From assembly GCA_019456255.1 (NCBI GenBank), contig VRUG01000010.1, positions 1-64,000 of the forward strand: a stretch of 64,000 nucleotides of DNA, in the 5' to 3' direction. Shown in pieces: positions 17,488-26,078 of this stretch. Source of the stretch: Planctomycetota bacterium (GTDB lineage Bacteria; Planctomycetota; Phycisphaerae; Sedimentisphaerales; Anaerobacaceae). The notes beneath the pieces are model-generated. The model saw only the letters and a program-made list of their open reading frames with translations. It did no database searches and was not told where the DNA came from. Every line of letters starts with the position of its first letter. Position 1 is the first letter of the stretch. The translations under genes were made by a program, and so were the position numbers.

Positions 17488-19611
17488 ATGAATTTCAGAA
17501 ATAAAAATTTAAAATTACTGGTTTTAGCAATTTTTATCGTCTTTGCCATGCCCCGCCAGGCCCATGCTTACATAGGTCCCGGAGCTGGTATTGCCATAAT
17601 GGGCTCATTTTGGGTGATGTTTATAGCCCTGCTGTCAGCTTTTGTGGCCCTTTTTACCTGGCCAATACGATATGTTGTACGCGCTATCAAGCACCGCAAG
17701 GCTTTTGCCAAAAGCAGGGTCAAAAAATTCGTCATCCTTGGCCTGGACGGTATGGACCATGCCCTGACGGAAAAATATCTCGCAGAGGGCAAACTGCCTA
17801 ACCTGGCAAAATTGCGGCAGCAGGGAAGTTTCCATCCCCTGGCAACGACGACCCCATCGATGTCACCTGTCGCATGGTCATCTTTCCAGACCGGCGTAAA
17901 TCCGGGCAAGCATAATATTTTTGACTTTCTAACACGTGACAAACAAACCTATTCGATAAAACTAAGCTCGGTAGATATTCGGGGCCCGCGCCGAGTACTT
18001 AATCTGGGCAAATACCAGTTCCCAATAGGCAAATCTGACATTCGCTTACTCCGCAAAGGCAAACCATTCTGGAAAACCTTAGGCGAGCATGGAGTTTTCA
18101 GCAGTATACTTCGAGTACCTATTACATTCCCGCCTGAAAAATTCAGGGGCGTTCAGCTTTCCGGTATGTGCGTGCCCGACCTTAGAGGTACTCAGGGAAT
18201 GTTCTCATTCTATACTACTAAAGCCGAAGGTGACTCTGAACATACAGGCGGTGAACGCTTTTATGTCACTAAAGACGGTAATACAATAAAATCCGACTTG
18301 ATTGGTTCAGAGAACCCGATGCTAAAAGACAACAGCGTAATGAAGATACCTTTTACTGTTACTATAAAAGACCAAGATACCGCCGACCTTTCAATAAACG
18401 GCGACACCCACACCCTCAAAAAGGACCAATATACCGAATGGATAAGCGTTGAGTTTAAAGCCGCTCCGGGAGTAAAGGTCAGCGGGATATGCAAGTTCCT
18501 CTTGCTAAGCGCCGAACCTGAATTTGAATTATATGTCACACCTATTAATATTAACCCTGAAAAACCGGTCATGCCAATCACGTATCCGACCGTTTATTCG
18601 ACTTATCTTTCCAAGAATCAGGGGCTTTTTGCAACACTCGGACTGGCAGAAGACAGCTGGGCGCTTAACGAAAAAGTCCTTATAGATGAAAGTTTCATCG
18701 AGCAGTGTCTTGAATTAGATAATGAACGTGAGAAAATGTTCTTCGATTCTCTCGATAAGGTCAAAGAGGGATTATGTGTTTGTGTCTTTGACGGTACCGA
18801 CAGGCTCCAGCATACTTTCTGGCGTGACATCGACGAGAAGCATCCCGCGAGGGACAAGGATTATCCGCAGGACAGAAACGTAATAGAAGAACTCTACAAA
18901 AGAATGGACGGCCTTGTCGCGAGAACCTTAGCTAAGTGCAAAGATAAAAACACATGCTTTATGATTATCTCCGACCACGGCTTCAATACGTTCCGTCACG
19001 GCATCGATCTGAACCGCTGGCTCGAAGAAAACGGCTATCTCAAACTAAAAGACGATAACCGCGAAGCTAAGAACCTCTCTAATATTGACTGGTCGCAAAC
19101 CAAAGCCTTCGCCCTGGGCCTGACAGGAATATTCCTCAATATTAAAGGAAGAGAATCCCAGGGCATCGTCGATAAAGGCGCAGAAGCTGAAAAGCTAAGA
19201 GATGAAATAATTGAAAAACTATCGAAACTAACCGACCCCAACAATGGCGACTCAGCTATCAAACAGGTTTATAACGCATTGAAAGTTTTCAAGGGCCCGT
19301 ACAAAGGCGAAGCGCCGGACTTGATAGTCGGATACAATATAGGCTACCGCGCATCATGGGAGACCGCTGTGGGGCAGACAACTGATGCTATATTCCACGA
19401 CAATACAAAAGCATGGAGCGGCGACCACTGCATAGACCCATCGCTGGTGCCGGGTGTTCTTTTCTGCAACCGCAAAATTGACACCGAAAAACCGCGACTA
19501 ATGGATATAGGCCCGACTGTATTGGATATGTTCGGAGTCGATGTGCCAAAATATATGGACGGAAAAGCCTTGGCAGTCGGTGATACTAACAATAACCGCA
19601 AGACTGATTAG
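17488..19611 (+). CDS. Membrane-anchored alkaline-phosphatase-superfamily phosphodiesterase
   Basis: 707 aa. Signal/TM at the N-terminus ending PRQAHA, immediately followed by the AYIGPGAG motif seen in many envelope proteins, then a second TM (about 33-60) and a basic stretch. The catalytic domain has metal Asp in ILGLDGMDHAL, Ser at the nucleophile position in SMSPVAWSSFQTGVNPGKHN, DGTDRLQHTFWRDID, ISDHGFNTFRHGIDLNRWL and a late His in SGDHCIDP. An all-beta insert lies at about 255-350. Strongly similar in plan to the protein at 21138. Substrate unknown; enzymes of this superfamily cleave or transfer phosphate, phosphonate or sulfate esters. First gene of a five-gene plus-strand operon divergent from cysDN. 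Confidence 0.85.
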   Translation: MNFRNKNLKLLVLAIFIVFAMPRQAHAYIGPGAGIAIMGSFWVMFIALLSAFVALFTWPIRYVVRAIKHRKAFAKSRVKKFVILGLDGMDHALTEKYLAEGKLPNLAKLRQQGSFHPLATTTPSMSPVAWSSFQTGVNPGKHNIFDFLTRDKQTYSIKLSSVDIRGPRRVLNLGKYQFPIGKSDIRLLRKGKPFWKTLGEHGVFSSILRVPITFPPEKFRGVQLSGMCVPDLRGTQGMFSFYTTKAEGDSEHTGGERFYVTKDGNTIKSDLIGSENPMLKDNSVMKIPFTVTIKDQDTADLSINGDTHTLKKDQYTEWISVEFKAAPGVKVSGICKFLLLSAEPEFELYVTPININPEKPVMPITYPTVYSTYLSKNQGLFATLGLAEDSWALNEKVLIDESFIEQCLELDNEREKMFFDSLDKVKEGLCVCVFDGTDRLQHTFWRDIDEKHPARDKDYPQDRNVIEELYKRMDGLVARTLAKCKDKNTCFMIISDHGFNTFRHGIDLNRWLEENGYLKLKDDNREAKNLSNIDWSQTKAFALGLTGIFLNIKGRESQGIVDKGAEAEKLRDEIIEKLSKLTDPNNGDSAIKQVYNALKVFKGPYKGEAPDLIVGYNIGYRASWETAVGQTTDAIFHDNTKAWSGDHCIDPSLVPGVLFCNRKIDTEKPRLMDIGPTVLDMFGVDVPKYMDGKALAVGDTNNNRKTD

Positions 19612-19629
19612 CTCTAAAGGGTGTCAATT

Positions 19630-21048
19630 GTGCAAAACGATCAAAGCTTAAAGCCTTTGAAAAGTCGACGTCGGATACTGAAATACGGCCTCTACAGCAC
19701 ACTAACTGCCGCCCTTGCACCTGCCCTTTTGCTCAACGGCTGCGGAGCATCTTCAAAAAGGAGAAAAAAAACTAATATCATTCTCGTAGTGATAGATACA
19801 TTAAGAGCCGACCACTTAAGCTGTTACGGCTATCAAAGAAACACTACACCAAACATCGACGCTTTTGCAGGGCAGTCGATTGTATGGAAAAATGCGATTT
19901 CTTCTGCACCGTGGACACTGCCTTCGGTTGCCAGTATGCTGACGAGTCAGTATCCCTCCGCGATGGGTATGTACGACAAAATAACCACAATAGATGCAAA
20001 TGTTCCTACGCTCCCTGAGATGCTTAAGCAAAACAACTATACAACGCATGGCATTGTCTCACACGCACTACTATCAGCGCGATTGGGCTTTGGCAGAGGA
20101 TTCGACCACTATGACGAAGAAAGCCTGTTTGGACATCAGGGAATTTCATCCCCACTCGTCACAAACAAAGCTGCGTCTTTCCTGAAACAAAAACACAAGA
20201 ATCCTTTCTTTCTATTTTTGCATTATTTTGACCCTCACTATGATTACCTGCTTCATAAGAAATATAACTTCTACAAGTCTTACAAAGGTACCGTAAAAAG
20301 CGGGCATCCAATCCTTGACCTGTGGAAGATCCGTCATAACTTATCTAAGGATGATATCAAATACCTGGCTTCATTATACGATTCGGAGATTGCCTTTACG
20401 GATGAATATATAGGTGTCCTGCTAAACGAGCTTAAGAAACAGGGCCTATATGATGACAGTGTTATTATCATAACTTCCGACCACGGCGAAGAATTCATGG
20501 AAAGAGGATGGATAGGCCATACCACAACGCTGCATCAGGAATTGATCAGGGTTCCGTTGATCATAAAATTCCCAGGACACAAAGCCCGGATCATCGATTC
20601 TCCTGTAGGGCTTGTCGATATTGTTCCAACCCTCTGTCAATATCTGGGTCTGAAGGTTCCAGATAGTCTCGACGGCAAGGCATTGCTGGACTTTACCTTA
20701 GACAAACCCAAAACAAGAGGCCCTGTATTTAGTGAAACATTTAACCCGCAGGTACACCAGCCGGAAACCGTTAAGCCTATAGCGTTCAGGTCGATAGTAT
20801 TAGGTGACCATAAACTCATCTTCGACCAGATAACAAAAGCAAAGCAAATATACAATTTATCTGAGGATCCGCACGAAAGAAATAACCTGTCACAGCAGCA
20901 AAGTAAAGAAAATGCCCGGTTGAAAGCTTTATTAGCATCATGGATTGGCTATATGAACTCAAAGCAGGTAAAAGGGCCCGCGCAGGATCAGACCGAATTG
21001 TTTACTCCTGAGCAAAGAAAAAAATTGAAGGCCTTAGGATACCTCTAA
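19630..21048 (+). CDS. Tat-exported sulfatase-like lipoprotein lacking the formylglycine Cys
   Basis: Start taken at GTG 19630, 8 nt after AAAGGG; a GTG at 19621 directly abuts that site. About 472 aa. Twin-Arg signal SRRRILKYG followed by a lipobox ending LLLNGC. Sulfatase fold: NIILVVIDTLRADHLSCYGY, NTTPNIDAFA, WTLPSVASMLTSQYPS, ITSDHGEEFMERGWIGHTTT, LIRVPLIIKFPG. The site that carries C/S-x-P-S-R in true sulfatases reads T-L-P-S-V here, so neither the formylglycine precursor nor the Arg is present; Thr is the likely nucleophile, as in phospho-transferases. Calling it a sulfatase would be unsafe. It ends KLKALGYL. Operon position: 10-20 nt after the AP gene. Confidence 0.85.
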   Translation: MQNDQSLKPLKSRRRILKYGLYSTLTAALAPALLLNGCGASSKRRKKTNIILVVIDTLRADHLSCYGYQRNTTPNIDAFAGQSIVWKNAISSAPWTLPSVASMLTSQYPSAMGMYDKITTIDANVPTLPEMLKQNNYTTHGIVSHALLSARLGFGRGFDHYDEESLFGHQGISSPLVTNKAASFLKQKHKNPFFLFLHYFDPHYDYLLHKKYNFYKSYKGTVKSGHPILDLWKIRHNLSKDDIKYLASLYDSEIAFTDEYIGVLLNELKKQGLYDDSVIIITSDHGEEFMERGWIGHTTTLHQELIRVPLIIKFPGHKARIIDSPVGLVDIVPTLCQYLGLKVPDSLDGKALLDFTLDKPKTRGPVFSETFNPQVHQPETVKPIAFRSIVLGDHKLIFDQITKAKQIYNLSEDPHERNNLSQQQSKENARLKALLASWIGYMNSKQVKGPAQDQTELFTPEQRKKLKALGYL

Positions 21049-21137
21049 AGTCTTTACATTAGCTTGTATAATTTGTATATTTAGGAATCATCGCTTTTTG
21101 AAGAATAGCGAATACTTGAAAAAAGGGACATCACAAA

Positions 21138-23174
21138 ATGATGTATAAAGATAGTAGAAAAATTAATTTCAATACCCTCTCAATAATAATCGCTGTGACA
21201 GCAATAGTCTTCGTCGTTTCGCTGGCTACCGTGCCCGCATACGCTGAGCCGCAAATGTCAAAGAAAGTTATTGTTATGGGCTTTGACGGCATGGACCCAC
21301 GATTGGCAACAAAGATGATGGATGCCGGAGAGCTGCCCAACTTTGATAAACTTAGAAAACGTAACGGCTTCAAACCGCTTGGGACAAGCAATCCCCCTCA
21401 ATCGCCCGTCGCATGGGCAAGTTTTACAAACGGTGCAGGGCCCGGAACCCACGGCATATTCGATTTCATCCATCGACACCCGGAAAAACAATATTCGCCT
21501 TTCTATTCAGCTTCGGAAACCATCGAAGGAGAAGGTGCGTGGGAAGTCAGCGACCACAAATTGCAATTGGAAATGTGGCCTTTCAACCACATCCCAACAC
21601 AGACATTACTAAAACGCGAAGGTACTCCTTTCTGGGATTATCTCGACGCTGTCGGAATCGAATCCGCATTTTATGACTTACCGGCAAACTATCCGCCGAG
21701 CAAATCAAAATTTCACAATCACAGCTGCCTCCCTGGAATGGGCACGCCTGACATGTTCGGAAACCCGGGGACATATCAGCATTACGCTGAAGATGGACCC
21801 GTAAGAACAAGAGACGAGGGCGGAGGAAAACGCTCAATGCTTTTCTTCGAGGAAAACGAAGCAGCAAAAGCAACGCTACTCGGGCCGACAAATTCTTTCC
21901 TCAAAGACCCGAAGCCCATAACCATTGATTTTGTCGTACATCGTGACATCCAGGCCAATGCCGTTGTGATCGAAATACAGGACCATAAAATCATTCTAAA
22001 GCCGGGACAGTGGAGCCAGTGGACACAGCTTGAATTTGAAATGAGCATGCCATGGTTCTTGCCGAATGAAAAGCTAAGCGGCATCTGCAAATTCTATCTC
22101 CAGGAGGTAAGCCCGAACCTTAGATTGTATGTCACCCCGATCAATATCGACCCGTCGAACCCCGCTGTTCAGGTCACCGAACCGCCGGAATTTATCGAAG
22201 AGATATCAGAGAAACTCGGCCTGTTCTACACAACAGGTTTCCAGGAGGACCACAAAGCAAGGTCGAATAATGTCTTTACCGACGCCGAGTACCTAAACCA
22301 GATCAATATCGTTCTCGAAGAGAGACTCAACATGCTGGAATATGCACTGGACCGCTATGAAGACGGCCTGCTGTTCTTCTATTTCTCATCGACCGATTTG
22401 CCCACGCATATTTTCTGGTGGGACTCTGACGAAAAGCACCCCATCCGAAAAGCCGACGAGGCAAAAAAATACCATGGTATGATCAAAAAGATCTACCGCA
22501 AGATGGACGAAGTAGTAGGCAGAGTTCTCGACAAATACGATGACAAGGCCACCATTATCCTGATGAGCGACCACGGCTTTTGCAACTGGAAAAGACAATT
22601 CAACATCAATACATGGCTTCGTGACAACGGCTATATCAAACCAAGCGACTGCAAAACAATTATGTCAAACGAGATCGACTGGTTCCAGACAAAAGCATAC
22701 GGCCTTGGACTTAATGGATTATATCTCAATCTAAGAGGACGCGAAAGAGACGGTATCGTCAAGCCCGGTAAGGAAAGAGAAGAACTGCTAAACGAACTCA
22801 TAACAAAATTAAAAGCCGTCCGCGACGTCGATGGCAAACCGGTCATCCGTAACGTCTATCGCAGCGACGAAATTTATAAGGGCCCGCATACTTATCTGGC
22901 ACCGGACTTACTTATTGGTTATTATCGAGGCTACCGCGTTTCATGGGCCGCTACACTTGGTGACATGGATGAGGAAATTTTCAAGGACAATGATTCAGCA
23001 TGGAGCGCTGACCACTGCATCGACCCTCTCGAAGTCCCGGGTGTGCTCTTTAGCAACAGGCCTATCTTAGCTGAGAACCCTGACCTGACCGACCTGGCAC
23101 CAACAATACTCGCCGAATTCGGCGTCGATATACCTGAATCAATGACAGGCAAAAACATCTATAAAAAACAATAA
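21138..23174 (+). CDS. Secreted alkaline-phosphatase-superfamily phosphodiesterase (paralog)
   Basis: 678 aa, SD AAAGGGA. Signal peptide about 1-36 ending VPAYA. Catalytic motifs: VMGFDGMDPRLA, NPPQSPVAWASFTNGAGPGT, STDLPTHIFWWDSDEKHP, LMSDHGFCNWKRQFNINTWL, and SADHCIDPLEVPGVLFSNRP. The same beta insert and GL.LNL.GRE..GIV segment as in the protein at 17488 show that they are paralogs. Likely periplasmic or extracellular esterase or transferase. It is separated from the preceding gene by 90 bp and from the small LGY-tail gene by 13 bp. Confidence 0.85.
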   Translation: MMYKDSRKINFNTLSIIIAVTAIVFVVSLATVPAYAEPQMSKKVIVMGFDGMDPRLATKMMDAGELPNFDKLRKRNGFKPLGTSNPPQSPVAWASFTNGAGPGTHGIFDFIHRHPEKQYSPFYSASETIEGEGAWEVSDHKLQLEMWPFNHIPTQTLLKREGTPFWDYLDAVGIESAFYDLPANYPPSKSKFHNHSCLPGMGTPDMFGNPGTYQHYAEDGPVRTRDEGGGKRSMLFFEENEAAKATLLGPTNSFLKDPKPITIDFVVHRDIQANAVVIEIQDHKIILKPGQWSQWTQLEFEMSMPWFLPNEKLSGICKFYLQEVSPNLRLYVTPINIDPSNPAVQVTEPPEFIEEISEKLGLFYTTGFQEDHKARSNNVFTDAEYLNQINIVLEERLNMLEYALDRYEDGLLFFYFSSTDLPTHIFWWDSDEKHPIRKADEAKKYHGMIKKIYRKMDEVVGRVLDKYDDKATIILMSDHGFCNWKRQFNINTWLRDNGYIKPSDCKTIMSNEIDWFQTKAYGLGLNGLYLNLRGRERDGIVKPGKEREELLNELITKLKAVRDVDGKPVIRNVYRSDEIYKGPHTYLAPDLLIGYYRGYRVSWAATLGDMDEEIFKDNDSAWSADHCIDPLEVPGVLFSNRPILAENPDLTDLAPTILAEFGVDIPESMTGKNIYKKQ

Positions 23175-23187
23175 GGAGTGGAAACTT

Positions 23188-23373
23188 ATGGCAAAGATAA
23201 AAATTGATTCAAATTTGTATGACAGGGCAAAAGATGCCGCTGAAACCGCCGGCTACAGCAGCGTCGATGAGTTCATCATTCATCTAATCGAATCAGAAGT
23301 GGCAAAAGGCGAATCGTCAAGTGACGATGACAAAGTTTCTGACCAGTTAAGAGGATTGGGATACATAGAATAA
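23188..23373 (+). CDS. Small ribbon-helix-helix-like protein with LGY tail
   Basis: 61 aa, excellent SD AAGGAG with 9 nt spacing. N-terminal part MAKIKIDSNLYDRAKDAAE then GYSSVDEFIIHLIESEV resembles an Arc/CopG ribbon-helix-helix: one strand and two helices. A Ser/Asp-rich linker leads to the terminal QLRGLGYIE. The gene overlaps the next ATG by one base, so translation is coupled to the membrane protein. It could be a DNA-binding autoregulator. Equally, the repeated LGY tail in this locus could make it an adaptor or carrier; the sequence alone does not decide. Confidence 0.75.
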   Translation: MAKIKIDSNLYDRAKDAAETAGYSSVDEFIIHLIESEVAKGESSSDDDKVSDQLRGLGYIE

Positions 23374-24215
23374 TGGCTTTTCTTACACTGCTTATAACCT
23401 GGATAAACATTGCAACTAACGCCTTGGGTAAACATGCGTTTTCAATGATCGCGGTACTTCCAGGCTGGCTAAGCAATACCATCATATCTGCCGTACTCGG
23501 AGTAATAATACTGCTGCTGATCAAGTACACCTCAAACCAAAAGGCTATTAGCCAGGCCAAAGATTACATCAAGGCTAATATGCTTGCCCTTAAGCTTTTC
23601 AAGGACAGCCTCGCCGTGACATTTATATCTCTCGGAAAACTTTTCAAGGGCGTTTTCCTGCGGCTTGGTTTGATGTTAAAACCCTTGCTCATAATGTTTA
23701 TTCCATTTACGCTCATAGTTTGCCAGCTTGGGCTGTGGTATCAGGCAAGACCTATGACAACCGGCGAAGAAGCAATGGTAATCTTGCAGCTGGCGGGTGA
23801 GATAGGTTCACCCATGCCTAACGTAGCCATCCAGCCGACATCGGCTATGGATGTGACTGTCGGCCCAGTAAGAGCCGTTAGCAACCGACAGGTCTTCTGG
23901 ATAATAAAAGCCAAAGAAAACGGCACCCACAATCTCACATTCAACATAGACGGCCAGCAAGTCGAAAAACAACTCGTGATCGGTGAAGGTTTCAAACGCG
24001 TAAGCCTTGAAAGGCCAGGACAAAATGCCTATGACATCATGCTTCACCCGATGGAAGAACCTCTAAAATCCGATTCCATCATCCAATCTATCAGCATCGA
24101 ATACCCCGACAGGATTTCAAAGACCAGCGGTACTGATTGGTGGGTTGGCTATCTCACTGTCGTTTCAATGGCGTTCGCTGTAATCTGTATGCCCATTTTC
24201 AAAGTCAAGATTTAG
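23373..24215 (+). CDS. Multi-pass membrane protein of unknown function (Oxa1/DUF106-like layout possible)
   Basis: 280 aa. ATG overlaps the stop of the preceding gene (TAATG). TM segments at about 5-20 and 30-50, then an amphipathic basic helical stretch (QAKDYIKANMLALKLFKDSL), TM about 100-125 (LLIMFIPFTLIVCQLGLWYQ), an extracytoplasmic beta-rich region of about 110 residues, and a last TM at about 260-278. The pattern of two TMs, cytosolic coiled hairpin and TM resembles EMC3/DUF106 members of the YidC/Oxa1 superfamily, but this is by eye and not certain. Last gene of the AP operon, so it may insert, anchor or move its products. Confidence 0.7.
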   Translation: MAFLTLLITWINIATNALGKHAFSMIAVLPGWLSNTIISAVLGVIILLLIKYTSNQKAISQAKDYIKANMLALKLFKDSLAVTFISLGKLFKGVFLRLGLMLKPLLIMFIPFTLIVCQLGLWYQARPMTTGEEAMVILQLAGEIGSPMPNVAIQPTSAMDVTVGPVRAVSNRQVFWIIKAKENGTHNLTFNIDGQQVEKQLVIGEGFKRVSLERPGQNAYDIMLHPMEEPLKSDSIIQSISIEYPDRISKTSGTDWWVGYLTVVSMAFAVICMPIFKVKI

Positions 24216-24317
24216 CATTTACACTTGACCAAACACCATTTTTGAGCTAACTAATACCTTAATCAAATGCGGTATAGTTATGTCACGACCAAAATAAGAC
24301 CCGAAAGGTTAGATTCA

Positions 24318-25070
24318 ATGGGTTTGAAACATGCCGAATCTAATAGCAACAGCGAGCAGGACACCCCTGCAGATAAGCTCACCTTCTCAGTCATAATCCC
24401 TGTGTTGAACGAACAGCAAAACATCAATTCCGTAATCGAGCATGTAAAAAACCAGGCCGCTTCCAGTCAATGTGAAATAATCGTCGTAGATGGTGACAGT
24501 GACGGCTCAACCATCAAGGCAATCCAAGCCGACTCTGCGACCTCTGTCACAGCTCAAAAAGGAAGGGCATGGCAGCTAAACGCAGGCGCCGAAATCGCGA
24601 AAGGACAAATCCTACTCTTTCTCCACGCTGACACCAAATTGCCTCCCAATGCATTCGACAAAATCAGTGAGGTCATGGCCAATCCGAAATACGTCGCAGG
24701 TGCATTCGACATCGGCGTTGACTCTGACAGATTTTCCATCAAGCTAATCGCAGCAAGGTCCCGTATCCGCTCACACGTTACTCGTGTCCCTTACGGTGAC
24801 CAGGCTATCTTCATCAGAAAAAAATACTTTGACAAAATAGGGCGATTCAAGGAAATTCCATTATTGGAAGATGTCGATTTAATGGTGCGTATAAGAAAAA
24901 AAGGTGATAAAATCCGCATTTTGCGCAACCAGGTGAGCACTTCGGCTCGTAGATGGGAAAGAGAAGGAGTCCTTTATACGACTTTGAGGAATTTGGTAGT
25001 GGTGACTTTGTACAGATTCGGGGTCAGCCCTGAAAAGCTGGCGAAATACTACAAGGCCCACTCGAAATAA
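24318..25070 (+). CDS. GT2 glycosyltransferase, rSAM/selenodomain-associated transferase 2 type
   Basis: Start taken at ATG 24318 with GAAAGG upstream; an ATG at 24267 has no ribosome site. About 250 aa. GT-A fold: FSVIIPVLNEQQNINSVIEH, nucleotide-binding Asp in IIVVDGDSDGS, QKGRAWQLNAGAEIAKGQI, metal DxD-like LHADTKLP, and LEDVDLMVRIRKKG. This matches the family often found beside ArsS-like radical SAM proteins (TIGR04283). Presumed to transfer a sugar in the arsenosugar-like pathway or a related product; the acceptor is unknown. Four bases separate it from the radical SAM gene. Confidence 0.85.
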   Translation: MGLKHAESNSNSEQDTPADKLTFSVIIPVLNEQQNINSVIEHVKNQAASSQCEIIVVDGDSDGSTIKAIQADSATSVTAQKGRAWQLNAGAEIAKGQILLFLHADTKLPPNAFDKISEVMANPKYVAGAFDIGVDSDRFSIKLIAARSRIRSHVTRVPYGDQAIFIRKKYFDKIGRFKEIPLLEDVDLMVRIRKKGDKIRILRNQVSTSARRWEREGVLYTTLRNLVVVTLYRFGVSPEKLAKYYKAHSK

Positions 25071-25073
25071 AGG

Positions 25074-26051
25074 ATGGCAAAGAAAGTGAAACTCGATTTT
25101 AAACAGATGATAGAATCGACGCATCCTCAGCTGCTTCGGCTTGACAAGTTTTCGACGCTGCAGATAAATCTCGGTAACAGGTGCAACCAGAAATGCGGGC
25201 ATTGTCACGTACAGGCAGGCCCCGACGGCGACAAAATAATGTCACCTCAGGTCATGACAAGAATCTTCGACTTTCTAAAAACGCATCCGGACCTCACTGT
25301 TGATATGACTGGCGGATGCCCTGAACTGAATCCGGATTTTCAGTTCTTCATTGAAAACCTCCGCCAGTATACTTCAAAACTAATAGCCCGAACAAACCTT
25401 ACGATTTTTTTTGAGCCTGGCCTTGAATGGGTGCCAACGTGGTACGCGCAAAACAAGGTCGCCATCGCAGCTTCGTTGCCTTGTTATACCCAGGAAAATG
25501 TTGACAACCAGCGAGGCGAGGGCGTCTTCGATAAAAGCATAAAGGCGTTAAAACTCCTAAACCGAATCGGCTATGGCATTGATGACGACCTGCAACTGAA
25601 CCTTGTTTATAATCCGGGCGCAGATTTCCTTCCGGGCCCACAGGAAAAACTCGAAGCTGATTATAGAAACGAACTGAATACTAAATACGGTGTGAAGTTC
25701 AGCAACCTTTTTACGATAACAAACGCGCCAATAGGCCGATTTCGTCAATTTCTCGAAGCTAACGGCCAGCTCGAATATTACCTCAAGCTTTTGGCCGACA
25801 GCTTTAATCCCAAAATCGCTGAACACATCATGTGCCGAAACCTTATAAGCGTTGATTACAAGGGCGTGCTCTACAACTGTGACTTCAATCAGGCTCTCGA
25901 TTTGCCGATTATTAATGAAAAAGGCGGCGTATTGACGATTGAAAACTTATCAGATGTGCTTAAGGCTGGGGTTGAAATTGTCACCGCTGAGCACTGCTTC
26001 TGCTGTACCGCAGGTGCAGGGTCAAGCTGTACAGGCTCGCTCGTGAAATAA
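25074..26051 (+). CDS. arsS: ArsS-like radical SAM/Cys-rich protein (arsenosugar biosynthesis type)
   Basis: 325 aa. Radical SAM cluster motif CNQKCGHCH in INLGNRCNQKCGHCHVQAGP, then DMTGGCPELNPDF. The C-terminal Cys-rich domain includes VDYKGVLYNCDFNQALDLP and the end motif HCFCCTAGAGSSCTGS. In many homologs a selenocysteine occurs in that motif; here all positions are TGC/TGT Cys codons and no in-frame TGA is used. Characterised ArsS proteins build the 5'-deoxyadenosyl-dimethylarsine intermediate of arsenosugars. No ArsM methyltransferase is seen in the window, so the arsenic role is inferred from family only. Confidence 0.87.
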   Translation: MAKKVKLDFKQMIESTHPQLLRLDKFSTLQINLGNRCNQKCGHCHVQAGPDGDKIMSPQVMTRIFDFLKTHPDLTVDMTGGCPELNPDFQFFIENLRQYTSKLIARTNLTIFFEPGLEWVPTWYAQNKVAIAASLPCYTQENVDNQRGEGVFDKSIKALKLLNRIGYGIDDDLQLNLVYNPGADFLPGPQEKLEADYRNELNTKYGVKFSNLFTITNAPIGRFRQFLEANGQLEYYLKLLADSFNPKIAEHIMCRNLISVDYKGVLYNCDFNQALDLPIINEKGGVLTIENLSDVLKAGVEIVTAEHCFCCTAGAGSSCTGSLVK

Positions 26052-26078
26052 CCTGAAATACTGAAAGGGATGGTCGAA

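Noticed and set aside
25980-26045. Possible selenocysteine in the ArsS-like protein
   Set aside because: All relevant codons are TGC or TGT, and the frame runs without in-frame TGA to its TAA stop.
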